This document shows positions 12,801 through 22,802 of a stretch of 64,000 nucleotides of DNA, piece after piece (positions within the stretch are counted from its first letter, which is position 1; each line of letters starts with the position of its first letter). Source of the stretch: Kingdonia uniflora. Its lineage: Eukaryota; Streptophyta; Magnoliopsida; Ranunculales; Circaeasteraceae. The stretch is from positions 3,410,001 through 3,474,000 of the forward strand of contig JACGCM010000669.1 in the NCBI GenBank assembly GCA_014058105.1, read 5' to 3'. Made by a program: the position numbers and the translations under genes. Below the pieces are notes generated by a model. The model saw only the letters and a program-made list of their open reading frames with translations. It did not search any database and was not told the origin of the DNA.

Positions 12801-13815
12801 GATGCTTGTCACTACCTGCCTGATGTCCCTAGTAATAGTCCTCTGCTGGCACCGGAGCATCTTCTTAGCTATTCTTTTCATATTCTTCTTTGGTACCATT
12901 GAAGCACTCTATTTCTCGGCTTCCCTTGTCAAGTTCCTTGAAGGAGCATGGGTCCCAATTGCCTTATCCTTCATATTTTTACTTATCATGTACGTGTGGC
13001 ACTACGGGACCCACAAGAAATATGAGTTTGATGTACAAAACAAAGTTTCCATCAACTGGCTCCTCAGCCTTGGACCCAGCCTCGGCATAGTTAGAGTGCG
13101 TGGTATCGGACTAATCCACACGGAGCTCGTGTCTGGAATCCCTGCTATCTTCTCCCACTTTGTCACAAACCTCCCAGCGTTTCACCAAGTTCTAGTCTTC
13201 CTATGTATTAAATCTGTTACATTACCACATGTTAAACCCGAGCAACGGTTTCTGGTTGGTCGAATTGGCTCCAAAGAATACAGAATTTATAGGTGTATAG
13301 TACGATATGGATACCACGACATTCAGAAAGATGATTTAGAGTTTGAAATGGATCTTGTTTGTAGTATAGCGGAGTTTATAAGGTCTGAAAAATCAGAAAT
13401 TGTTAGAACAGAAGAAGAGTTGGAGAACGATGAATCAAAAATGACAGTTGTTGGGACTTCATCATTTCATTCAGAAGGGTTGTGCGAGAATTCTAAGGAG
13501 GAAGGCATAGATCTCAGAGAGATAAATTCTGTAGTGGGGCCGAGGAAAAGAGTGAGATTTGTGTTACCAGAAAACCCGCAGATCGATGTGAGTGCACGAG
13601 AGGAACTACAAGATTTGACGGAAGCGAGGGAGGCTGGAATGGCATTCATATTAGGTCATTCGTATGTCAGAGCAAAGGGAGGTTCAAGGTTTATAAAGAA
13701 GTTAGTGATTAATGTTGGGTATGATTTTTTGAGGAGAAACTGTAGAAGTCCTACCTATGCCCTCACTATTCCTCATGCATCTACATTAGAAGTGGGTATG
13801 ATCTACCATGTTTAA
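3881..13815 (+). CDS. KUP6: HAK/KUP/KT potassium transporter (KUP6/KUP8-like), 8 exons
   Basis: This is a plasma- or tonoplast-membrane K+ (probably H+-coupled) transporter. Exons: 3881-3919, 4027-4513, 4601-4654, 6308-6568, 6662-6714, 11696-11819, 11908-12162, 12782-13815. All introns are GT..AG, and the join is 2307 bp in one frame (768 residues; related plant KUPs are about 780). Family motifs are present in order: [19 protein letters not shown] near residue 25, [15 protein letters not shown] near 90, [57 protein letters not shown], and the C-terminal end LEVGMIYHV. About a dozen hydrophobic segments fill the first 500 residues and a soluble tail follows. The start at 3881 is chosen because exon 1 joins in frame to KESWRTVL; the Met at 4045 would drop the conserved N-terminus. 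No stop or frameshift is visible. Family is certain; KUP6 versus its close paralogue KUP8 is inference. Confidence 0.96.
4655..6307 (+). other. Intron 3 of the potassium transporter (1.65 kb)
   Basis: The donor GTAAGA follows CACAAAT and the acceptor TTTTCAG precedes ATGTGGAGG; the split codon restores Tyr. The interior (about 4890-6110) is less AT-rich than the small introns and looks like decayed inserted DNA. I find no domain, terminal repeat or target duplication in it. Confidence 0.7.
8924..9068 (+). mobile_element. SINE/LINE-tail-like insertion with target duplication
   Basis: The block contains CTCGCCAGG, then ATGTGGGTTGGCAAGG, then a GGAATTAGTTGCGCAA...CCTCGGATCACCCTGG stretch, and ends in an A-rich tail. 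This resembles the conserved 3' part of plant Au-like SINEs and related LINEs. It lies between direct repeats ATCTAAT (8917-8923 and 9069-9075). The matching duplicated block downstream lacks it, which supports an insertion. The family call is from memory of consensus features. Confidence 0.45.
9181..9690 (+). repeat. Three-copy tandem repeat, unit about 166-176 bp
   Basis: Units begin ACTCTCTTTGTGGCATG at 9181, 9357 and 9523. Each has a long T/C-rich stretch, then TGTGAATGAGCATCGTATTGG, then a GGTGGACTTGTCCCTCCAA segment. A decayed fourth relative lies at about 10115-10230. Open frames here on either strand are by-products of the repeat. Confidence 0.8.
10986..11467. mobile_element. hAT-type MITE, 482 bp
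   Basis: The left end CTATGTAACATGGACAC matches the reverse complement of the right end, CTAGGTAACAACGACACGG. The element is flanked by a perfect 8-bp duplication CTAATAAA (10978-10985 and 11468-11475), the hAT target size. Subterminal GTGTCGACAC-like words occur near both ends. It has no coding capacity and lies in intron 5 about 230 bp before exon 6. Two internal hairpins may be older insertions inside it. Confidence 0.7.
11222..11352. repeat. Two consecutive hairpins inside the MITE
   Basis: Arms AAGTGTTGGGACTTT (11222) and AAAGTCCCAACACTT (11282-11296) are perfect inverted repeats, and TAGTCGTAAAT/ATTTACGACTA extends the stem. Immediately after, TATTTTCTACTATGCTTA (11303-11320) pairs perfectly with TAAGCATAGTAGAAAATA (11335-11352). 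Any transcript through intron 5 could fold here. Confidence 0.75.
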
Positions 13816-14560
13816 ATTTTTTACTATAGAATCATATCACATTTCTTGTATCTTTATCTGTAAATTATAGAAATATCAAAGAGATCAAAGGTTTACCACT
13901 TATTCAATAGCAGATGGAAAGGGCTCTTTTTGTTGGAATTTATTGCATACAGGGACATAATGGCTCTGCAGTTGAAAATGAGCCCGTCACAAAACTGAAA
14001 ACTGCATATATTTTTTCCCAGAAAGTTTATATGAATGAATAGTTATTGTTATCAATGCTGCTTAAACATGAATAAGAATGCATGAGGACAGCAACTATTG
14101 GATATTTAAATCTTCAGAAGTTCAGATAGACATGAAGCTGTTAATGTCTCGTTGTCACATCAAACTTGGGACCCTCTTTAACTGACTGTTGATAATTTTT
14201 GTTAACAAGGCCAGGCTTAAATTCTCAGCCTTTCAGTCATTGTTTTACTGCTGTGTTTCAAAAGCATCTGGAATAGTCATCCAGAACTTTGATAAAATGC
14301 TTCCAGGGAGTGTGCTAAATCTTTGAGATAGGTACTGATATCAACACTGTTCTTGTTTTTACTGCTTTAACGATATCTTAAGACCCTTAAAAAATGAAAA
14401 CAGAAGAAAATGGCATCCAAAACTTCATCGAACCTTCCATCCATCCCTACTCAGAAGAAAATCTCTGGCTTGACTTATTTAAAATTTTGAAATTAATAAA
14501 GATTAATCTGTCAGTGGAGACTCTTGCTCATGGTAAGACTAGCACCGATATGTATATAAT
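13816..14560. other. 3' region after the potassium transporter
   Basis: AT-rich sequence that should include the transporter 3' UTR and polyadenylation site. Several AATAAA-like words occur (for example in TTAATAAAG near 14496), but none can be assigned as the signal. No coding region is supported. Confidence 0.4.
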
Positions 14561-14744
14561 TGTGAAACTTGTTCCCGAGAATCAGAAGCTAAGAAGCTGT
14601 TAAACTTGATTATGGAATTTCATCCATTTTTCACGTGTAGCAGAAATTATTTTGTGAAACTTGTTCTCGAGAATCAGAAGCTAAGAAGTTGTTAAACTTG
14701 ATTATGGAATTTCATCCATTTTTCATGTGTAGCAGAAATTTTTT
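14561..14744 (+). repeat. 92-bp direct tandem duplication
   Basis: TGTGAAACTTGTTCCCGAGAA begins a unit at 14561 that repeats from 14653 with only a few substitutions. The high identity suggests a recent duplication. No gene content is recognised. Confidence 0.85.
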
Positions 14745-15034
14745 AAATACTACAGCGAATGAGGGGCCAAGCCAAACAACAAGGTATTCTCATACGCAAT
14801 TACCTCTCCAAAATGAATAAAGTTGATCTTCTCCTTCACTCCAGAGTCTAGCCCAGTCTAGCCCTTGAATGAAGGAAGCCAACCTCATTCTTCCTGATCT
14901 ATATCACATCTGGGTACCATGTTATCTTCGAGTGATGCAAGAGCCATTGTAATTAGAGAATATCCTGTAAACCCAACGATGCTATTGCTTCTCTGACTTA
15001 TTTGAGTTGATCGCTAAGGATATTGTACACTTAC

Positions 15035-15182
15035 ATTTACTATGTAGTATGGAAGGGCATCACCATATAGAAGTTCTTTACGCCAAATTTTGGAACCTTT
15101 TTGGAGAGTGAGCATAACCTGAAGTCTTTTAGGCAAGTTTCGCAGTAAAATCATGTTGGACAATTTATTCTCCAGATTACCA
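15035..15182 (-). pseudogene. Exon-like block of the unidentified minus-strand gene
   Basis: The acceptor CCCAG precedes TGGTAATCTGG and the donor AAT|GTAAGT follows. The open frame contains LPKRLQVMLTLQKGSKIWRK and then ELLYGDALPYYIVN. A possible final exon follows at about 14990-14910 (HRWVYRIFSNYNGSCITRR, then stop) if CAATAG serves as acceptor. The borders and amino-acid composition look like real coding sequence; the function is unknown. Confidence 0.4.
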
Positions 15183-15785
15183 CTGGGATTTTAAGAAATT
15201 TCGTTATCAGTCATTCTAAAATTAAGTATGAATTATACATTGGTGTATAAACTTGAGACATCGAAGCGACAACCATGTAATAAAATGTAACTTGGAACTC
15301 TAACCAGTTCGTCCACAAAAAAACTACTCTGCATATTTAAACTGTAATATTTCAAAATTCTAAGCAAAAGGGGGAACTGAGGAAGTCCCTTAGTTGCAAG
15401 CTAACAGACTGGAAAATCCCCATAAGTTACAAAGAAACTCACATTTTCTTTCATGGATTCATATACCCCGCTAGACATATATAGCCTTTCAAGTACCACA
15501 ATCAACGAACAATCCCATATCAACTCAACTGACAGTGCTTTTGCCATGCAAACACACTCCCAAGTTGTAAGTAAGCTGGTCTTCCTTCTGATGAATGAAA
15601 ATAGTCGGCTAATTTCTTCTCGTACAAATCACCCAAGTTTGGCAGGGAAGAAATGTTTCCTCAAATACTCAAGACGGTTCTTTATGTTGTTGTTTAGTTA
15701 ATCTTGAGCAGTTGGTAATTTTTCTAACAAGGACTCCAAGAATACTGAACATAATTTAGTGAGGGGTGGAAGTACATGAGACGAT

Positions 15786-18700
15786 CAGGGGCGGATTTAG
15801 GGGGGACCCCACACAAGAATTTTGTAAAAAAAAGACTTCGTATGTTTAATAAATACTATAAATAAAAAATACCTCTTATGTTTACTTATAATTATCTAGG
15901 GAGGGAAAAGTAATTAATTAAATAAATAACTTTTGAAGTCTAAACAATCAAATGTTTCCAAAAGCCCGACTCTTCAACCGGCAACCCCACTACTAAATGC
16001 CTAAATCTCTTTCTCCCAAACCCCTCTCTCCCAAACCGACTCCAAATATCATTATCAATTCATCATCATTCATCAACAAATAATAAATTCATGCCTCTTC
16101 TTCATCAAGTAAGTTTCAAAATTCAATTTCAAATCAAGCTCAAAACTTGTAATTTTGAATCTAATTTGTTGTTTGTGTTTCAATCTTAGCTTAAGATCTT
16201 TGATTCGCAGTATGAATTGTCAACGAGTTCGCACTTTGTTATCCGACATTAACAATGTACACAATGTTTAAGGTAAAATCCAAACCAAACCCTAATTACT
16301 AATTACTAATTTCTTTATTATCGAGTTAATTAGCAATCATTCTTGTTAATTAGTAAGTTTGATTTGTATTTAGTTTGACAATATCGAGTTTTGAATTTGG
16401 ACAATTCTGAGTGGGGAATAAAGTTCAAAATTTCGTAAAAGAGGTTAGTTTTCGATTCTTCACAATCCTTTCTAATTCTATTTAAATTGTTTAATTTAGT
16501 AATATTGTTTTGAAAATTTGCAAATTTAATTTAGACTATTTAGTAATGTTTGTTTTTTATTTATTTTTCTTTTGATGTGTAATGTATTATTTTTTATTTT
16601 TCCCCAAAAAATATAGTTTCGTTCAACAATCATCATGGGAAAGCCTAAGCCTAAGCCTGATATCCCAATTACGGCGTTTTTCTCAAAGAAAGTTCATCAA
16701 ACTCCATCTCCGAACTTTATAGCTTCTACTTCAAATGACGAATCTCTAACTTCTAACGTTGTAGCTTCTACTTCGAAAGAGGCACTTCCAACTTCAAATG
16801 CCATACCTTCTACTTCAAATGTCGTAGAATCTATTTTGAATGTCACGCCTACAACTAATATTGTGATTGATGACGATGAATGACCTACCAAAATTCCAAG
16901 AATTGATACTAAAGAATTTGATATTAATTTATTGGAGTGGAATCCTGCCAAACGTCAACAAATCTATGAGTATCACGTAGATCGGCGTGATGAAGTTCGA
17001 CGGGCATATCTTCTCCATGGACCATTTCAATACAAGATGGATCAGGAGGAATATCCATGGACCGGAAAAGGAAAATATCGTCGTCGTTTTCAGTTAAAGT
17101 GGTTCGAATCATTTCTGACATGGTTAGAGTACTCACCTACTACCAACAAGGCGTATTATTTATTTTGTTTTGTTTTTAATACAAACCGTAGTAATCGTTC
17201 GGGATCAGATATTTTCAGTAGTGAAGGATTTCAAAGCTGGAAGAAGGTTTATGGAGCGAAATGTACATTTTTATGTCACGTCGGAAAGGATACAAATTCC
17301 CCACATAACAAAGCTGAGCAAACTTCTGGGGATCTACTTAATCGGGCACAACACATTGACACTCTCATTGATAAAAGATCTCAAGTTGAGAAATTAGATA
17401 GTCGGCTACGTTTGAAGACTTCAATCGACTCTATTCGGTGGTTAACCTTTCAAGCTTGTCCACTTAAAGGCCACAATGAAACAGATGTTTCCAACAATCG
17501 TGGTAATTTTCTCAAAATGGTTAAGTTATTGGGTTCTTATAATGAAGATGTCGCCGAAGCTATAAAGAAAGCTCCAAAAAATGCAAAATATACATCACCG
17601 GTGATTCAAAAAGATATTTTAGATGTAATTGCAAATAAGACGCGAGATGCAATTCGTAGTGAAATTGAAGATGCAAAGTTTTGTATTATGATTGACGAAG
17701 TAAGGGATGAATCTAAGAGATAACAAATGGGTATTGTTTTGCGATTTGTGGATAAATATTAAATTTTGCGGAAGCGTTTCTTCGGGCTTATTCATGTTGA
17801 AAACACTACAGCATTAACTTTGAAGAATAAGTTAACAGATTTTCTTGTTAAGAATAGACTAAGTATAACAAATATTCGAGGGTAAGGTTATGATGAGGCT
17901 AGTAATATGCAAGGTGAATGGAAAGGCTTGCAAGCTTTGATTCTCAATGAGTGCCCATATGCCTATTTTGTTCATTGTTTTGCATATCGTCTTCAATTAA
18001 CACTAGTTGCTGCATCAAAAGAAGTAACTCTTGTACATCAATTTTTCTCAAATTTAAGCTTCGTGATTAATATTGTGTCTGTTTCAAGTAAGCGCAATGA
18101 CGAATTACATACTGCCCAAGAAGAAATTGTAAAAGAACTAATTGTTTGTGGTGAACTTAAGTCGGGAACGGGGCTGAATCAAATGGGATCTTTGCAAAGA
18201 GCAGGGGACACGCGTTGGGGATCACACTACATATCTATTTCAAGTTTAATGAAGATGTTTAATGCAGCAAAGATTGTTCTTAGAAAAGTCGCAGATAATA
18301 GAACAAATTATGGTCAACGTGCAGACGCAGAGACTGTATTAATGCATTTAGCTTTTTATGAGTTTGTCTTTGTTCTGCATGTTATGAAAGAACTTATGCT
18401 TATCACTCATAGGTTGTGCAAACTCCTGCAAAGTAAGACTCAAGATATTTTGAATGCAATGGGATTAGTCGAAACCAGTAAAAAACTTATCCAAGATTTT
18501 AGAGACAATGGTTGGAATGGGCTCATTGATAAGGTAAATATATTCTGTACTAAAAATGATATTGATAGTCCTGACATGGATAGTCTTTATGTTGCAGGTA
18601 AAGGTCGTTTTCGCCATCAAATACATGATGTTACGACTGGACATCATTATCGTTTTGACATTTTTCATGAAGTGGTGGACAAACAACTACAGGAGATGAA

Positions 18701-19595
18701 TTATAGATTTAGTAAAAATGCTATGGATTTGTTGATTCTTAGTTCAGCTTTGGATCCTAGAGAGAATTTTAAGCTCTTCAAAGTTGATGACATTTGCAAG
18801 TTAATTGATAGGTTTTACCCCAAAGACTTTACATTTTTTGAAAAAGAACAACTACCATATGAGTTGCGACTTTTTGAATTTGGGGTGATTAAGAACTATG
18901 AGTTTGGAGACTTGTCAACTTTATCCGAACTGTGTCACGAAATGGTGAAGAAAGGAAAAGTAGGCACCTACCCTCTTACGCATCGGGTAATTTGTCTTTT
19001 GGTTACCCTTCCAGTTTCGACGGCTACGAATGAAAGAGCATTTTCAGCAATGAAATTAATTAAAACCAAGCTCCGCACCAAGATGGAGGATGAATATCAT
19101 GAAGATAGCATGATTATCTATATTGAGAAGAATATCGCGAACAGTTTTAGCACAGACTGAATCATTGAGGATTTTACTACCGCAAAACCACGTCGTTCAG
19201 ATTTTAGGATAGATATCTCCATAGTTTAAGCATGAATTAATGATCAAGGTGAAATGTTTGATTTTATTTTACTCATTTGTAATCATCTATGTCATACTTG
19301 ACTAGATGTAGAATTGCAATCTTATTACTTCATTTTGAGAAAATATGAGTTCATTAACGCGTTTTTAATTCTTAACGATATATATTTTATTATCTTCTTT
19401 TGAGTATGTACTTCTGGTTGTTTGATAACACGTAAAACTATATTTTTTTAATGAAAAGACTCAAATAACCCTAGAATGCTAGGATTTTTTTTTTCGGGGG
19501 CGGTGCCCCCGAACCTCCTACTTAAGCCAAACTCACCCCGTTTAGCTTCGCCCCCCCCCCCCCCCCCCAACACTCAAATCCTGGTTCCGCCCCTA
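15786..19595 (+). mobile_element. Tip100-like hAT transposon, 3.8 kb
   Basis: The left end CAGGGGCGGATTTAGGGG and the right end GGTTCCGCCCCTA are inverted. Flanks are GAGACGAT (15778-15785) and AAGACGAT (19596-19603), an 8-bp target duplication with one mismatch. The element encodes one transposase in the same orientation. The right subterminal region is GC-rich, with GGGGGCGGTGCCCCCG and a C-run at 19551-19568. It interrupts an exon of a minus-strand gene. Confidence 0.9.
16635..19160 (+). pseudogene. hAT transposase (TTF zinc finger, DUF4371-like, hATC), nonsense-bearing
   Basis: A single frame of 842 codons runs without any frameshift but has four stops: TGA 16881-16883, TAA 17721-17723, TAA 17760-17762 and TAA 17883-17885. 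The N-terminus is Lys/Pro-rich, then Ser/Thr-rich. A TTF-type domain follows (FLTWLEYSPTTNKAYYLFCF), then a DUF4371-like part (DAKFCIMIDEVRDESKR). The C-terminal hATC dimerisation segment (LPVSTATNERAFSAMKLIKT) is near-complete. The layout matches ZMYM1/Tip100-type plant hATs. The product would be inactive unless the stops are read through. Confidence 0.88.
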
Positions 19596-19603
19596 AAGAC
19601 GAT

Positions 19604-19721
19604 CCACTAAATATAGTCTCCCAAGGATTTTCAGATGGTAGATACGGGGCAGATTCAATTTGATGTCTCTCGCTGGGAATTTTGGGAAGCTCCGCGTAGA
19701 TTGCCGCATAACCAGAGTTCC
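19604..19721 (-). pseudogene. Exon of the unidentified minus-strand gene, 5' part, cut by the hAT
   Basis: The acceptor TGTTTGCAG precedes GGAACTCTGG. The frame (NSGYAAIYAELPKIPSER, ending NPWETIFSG) is open up to the hAT target site. Removing the element and one target copy continues the same frame into SSHVLPPLTKLCSVFLESLL on the far side (15785 downwards). Confidence 0.55.
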
Positions 19722-20222
19722 CTGCAAACAGAAAAGTAAATTAAGCTAAAAGTAGAACTCTAGAAATAAAATTATAAGAACTAAAACTTTTGAGTACATA
19801 TATTCAAATATGCATAATGTGAAGAGGGAAGTATTCACTTGACCACCATTATACAATCAATATTATGTGTTCCAATCTGCATGAAAAACCAACACCTCTT
19901 AAGGAGATGATCGAGTCTAGTGTATACACATTATCTTCTTAAGACAGATTAGCCCCTGCCACAGTGCTTTACAGGAATATAGGCCTCTGTCTTCTTGGAT
20001 ACAGCGATCACTCACAGAAAGAAGAAATCACTTCTATCTTTCTGCCAAACGAACTTTGATTGCGTCTATTTTCTCTTTGTAAAAAGACTCAAGAAAACTC
20101 TGAAAAACTGATAATCATAAATGAAAACGAAATTGGGTTATATAGAGCATAGGTGACTCTTCACCAAGAATCACACCTCAAGTTAGTGCCTCTTCACCAA
20201 GAGTCACACCTTAAGGTGCGTC

Positions 20223-20578
20223 TGTTGGAGAGATCCCAACTTACACCTCAAACCCAAAAAAATGACCAAGTGTTTAAAGGAATCCCCATGAGCCCATGGC
20301 CCTAAGGCCCAATCATAGACTTATAATAATAAGCGGGTTTCCTAGGTCGAGCAATCCCATGGGTAGCCCATGCACCCAAGCTAGTTTGCACACATGGGCC
20401 GCACATGTCGCACATGCGTGTGTGACCCACCAACTCTCACACACATTACAACAAGGTAAGTGTTTGATTTACTTATATATGAGAGTTGTGTTTCCCTCAT
20501 ATCTAATGTGGGACTAAAACCAATTAGTTCTACCATTCAAACTTCAAGGAAAACAAAATACCTTTATATTTTCCAACA
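20223..20578. mobile_element. Candidate solo LTR or TRIM-like piece
   Basis: The 356-bp segment starts TGTTGGA and ends TCCAACA, a perfect inverted terminus of the copia-like type. It contains TATATATGAG and AATGTGGGAC words often seen in short plant LTRs. No matching target duplication is found at these borders, so the call is tentative. It would sit in an intron of the minus-strand gene. Confidence 0.3.
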
Positions 20579-20812
20579 TATTAGACTTAAACCCCAAAAG
20601 TTATCAACTTCCAATAAGGCAACCCCCACCAACTCTGGAACTTCTTATTGATAATTTAGGAGATACAGCTCTAATCCCCATCATATGTTGGGGTCAAAGT
20701 GAAGGTATCCATATAATTGGCCAGCAAATTAGCAACTAAGTCAAAAGTTTACAACTTTCTAGTATAACTCAAATTTCAGTCATATACGAGGACCAAAGGA
20801 ATTAAATTTTAC

Positions 20813-20869
20813 TGAGCTTCCCTTTCTGGTAGGTATATATAGGACCAAATTCCAGCAGTGGTTCCATTT
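20813..20869 (-). pseudogene. Small exon of the unidentified minus-strand gene
   Basis: A 57-bp block between acceptor TTTACAAG and donor CTCA|GTAAAA reads MEPLLEFGPIYTYQKGKL. Its phases fit both the preceding block (20913-21047) and the following one (19721 downwards), which is the main reason to accept it. Confidence 0.45.
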
Positions 20870-20912
20870 CTTGTAAATAGTAAAAAATCACAAATAAGTA
20901 TATAGGGCGCAC

Positions 20913-21047
20913 CTGTTTCTTCAAGGGGAGCACGACTCTTTCTACAATTCCAGCTAATAGTGTTGTCTTCTTTGTTGTATGGATCAAAGAGGATATACTC
21001 GTGATCGCCACTTAAATATACTAGCATCTCACTAGGTGACTTTTCAT
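20913..21047 (-). pseudogene. Exon of the unidentified minus-strand gene
   Basis: The acceptor CTTTTCAG and donor ACAG|GTGCGC bound a 135-bp open block that reads EKSPSEMLVYLSGDHEYILF, then DPYNKEDNTISWNCRKSR. The composition looks like a conserved soluble protein, but I do not recognise the family. Confidence 0.5.
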
Positions 21048-21235
21048 CTGAAAAGTTTTTGTCTATCAGAGAGGGATCTGCTTGAAGAAAAGAAATCGCC
21101 CCTCTCTTTGCCTGAAATAAAATTAAAAAAAGAGGAAGGATCCTTGACTCCCCAACAAGTACTCCCGATAATACTCTCCACCACAGCCCTAAGATTTATT
21201 AGATCTACGGCTAATAAAAAGGATGATGTGGCATC

Positions 21236-21362
21236 TCTAATTACTATGCAAACATTAAAAAAAAGGCTTCGCTCGGCTCCTAGTCTACACTCTCTCTCCT
21301 ATCTAATTACTATGCAAACATTAAAAAAATCGGCTTCTAGTCTACACTCTCTCTCCTATCCA
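21236..21362 (+). repeat. 66-bp tandem duplication in a CT-rich region
   Basis: TCTAATTACTATGCAAACAT begins at 21236 and again at 21302, each followed by an A-run, a TAGTCTACACTC word and CTCTCTCCTATC. A (TC)n run follows near 21376-21393. No gene is visible between 21050 and 21970. Confidence 0.75.
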
Positions 21363-21975
21363 GTAAACAAGTTTATACTCTCTCTCTCTCTCTCATCCAT
21401 GCTCCACATTTAGAGTTTTCTTTTTTTCCTCTCCTCTTGAGTTCATACTTCAAACCTGAAAATTGAAAATTGAAAATGGAAGAGACTAGAAATTAAATTA
21501 AGGACTACAATATCCTTGTCATCTCTCCGCTACCTCAACAAATCCACAACAATTATACTTTCTCTCTTATTCCTCCTCCTATATTTTTCTCTCCTCTTAG
21601 TCATTGAACACAACTAAATCTTTTCTTTTCTTTTATCTCTTAAAATCTCATTTCTCTCACTCGGTGGTGTTAATTGCAGTGAAGTAATCTTTCATAGAGG
21701 AAGTCGCAGTTCCAGGTCTTTCTCCTGACCCTCTTCGTCTTTATAATTGATGAGAGTACATTTTCATTAATTCTCTTTTGGATGAACATCTCCTTGATAG
21801 ATGCTTTAAACGAAGGAGTCATTTTATTGCTACATGATTAAATATGGTTCTTAGATGTTTATTCTTACAAATGTGCAATAGTAGAAGCCTTCAAATTATT
21901 TTTAAATTTTTTATGCATCTAACATTTAAATTTTGCAGTTTATAGAAGATGAATGAAAAAAATTTATTTAAATGA

Positions 21976-22158
21976 AATGAGGCGTTTATTGCTTTCCAGT
22001 ACGAAGAATCTGTTCAGCTTTTCTTTGAAGCGATAAATTACGATCCATTAAACTATGGCATATACTCCAAGTATTCTATCGCTTATGCATGTATCCAGAA
22101 ATTTGAAAAATCACTTGCCGATGCTCAAAAGACTATGAAACTGAAAAATCTAACTTAA
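21976..22158 (+). pseudogene. TPR-domain fragment resembling HOP/STI1
   Basis: The frame NEAFIAFQYEESVQLFFEAI, continuing through NYGIYSKYSIAYACIQ and SLADAQKTMKLKN, matches the first TPR motif of Hsp70-Hsp90 organising proteins (G-N-A-A-F, then Y-S-N-R-S-A-A-Y, then A-L-S-D-A-K-K-T). It ends in TAA 13 bp before the Athila 5' LTR. The true start and the rest of the protein are missing, so this is a gene fragment. Confidence 0.6.
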
Positions 22159-22170
22159 ATAAATGGTAAG

Positions 22171-22782
22171 TAATAGGCATGAAAAATGTTTATTTTTCTC
22201 CTTCAATTTACATTATCTAGGAACTTATTTTATGTTTCACTGGGCCTAATTGAAGTATGTTTGACTATTGCAGGTAAATAGACATTTGTGATCAAACCCT
22301 TCTTAAAGCCCAACTCTTACAAGCTAAAGAGCTACTGGAGATGATCAGTTGTCAAGAGCTGCTGGAGATGATCTGTTGTCAAGAGCTGTTAGAGATGACC
22401 TTGTGCCAAGAGCTGCTGGAGCTGCTAGAAGACTTAGTAGTCAAGCCTAGCTAAAATGTCTCCACAAAATCAGGAGTGATTGAGGGAGATGAGAACTTTA
22501 GTTAGGTTAAAGAGAGTGAGAGTTGTAAAGAGCCATGAGTCATCTTTTCTCTGGGAACCACCATACCTTTAATATTGTATTCTTCCGAGAGTATTATATT
22601 TTATTTTGGAGAATCTTGGGAAATCTATGGAATTCAATGAATGTAAGTGTATTTAATTATAAATTCTTTTTACAATTCCTTTTTACTTAATTTGATAATA
22701 TAATTGTGATTTTGATCTATGCATCCCTGAAGAACGACAACCCTCTTCTATACTACAATACCTTATTTGATACGGTCTATCA
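22171..22782 (+). repeat. 5' LTR of the Athila-type element
   Basis: It begins TAATAGGCATGAAAAATG (the canonical TG appears as TA; the 3' copy has TGATATGCATGAAAAATG). It ends GGTCTATCA, two bases before the primer site. It contains a degenerate block of AGAGCTGCTGGAGATGAT units (about 22325-22440). Confidence 0.9.
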
Positions 22783-22784
22783 AA

Positions 22785-22802
22785 TGGCGCTGTTGCCGGG
22801 GA
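22785..22802 (+). other. Primer-binding site, tRNA-Asp type
   Basis: TGGCGCTGTTGCCGGGGA is complementary, with one mismatch, to the 3' end of plant tRNA-Asp (…CGGCAACGGCGCCA). It lies 2 bp after the LTR end. This primer is characteristic of Athila elements. Confidence 0.85.

Larger units (their letters stand above)
15035..21047 (-). pseudogene. Unidentified host gene, exons dispersed and split by a hAT element
   Basis: Coding-looking blocks on the minus strand join in phase: 21047-20913, 20869-20813, then 19721-19604 continuing after the hAT insertion into 15785-15700, and later 15182-15035. The first three blocks have good acceptor and donor sites and keep one reading frame. After the hAT the frame runs to a TAA following LPTAQD. 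Further coding-like sequence (NNNIKNRLEYLRKHFFPAK; DLYEKKLADYFHSSEGRPAY) then needs a stop skipped and a frame change. I do not recognise the protein family. The transposon and the breaks argue for a pseudogene or a truncated gene. The 5' end upstream of 21047 is not found. Confidence 0.45.
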
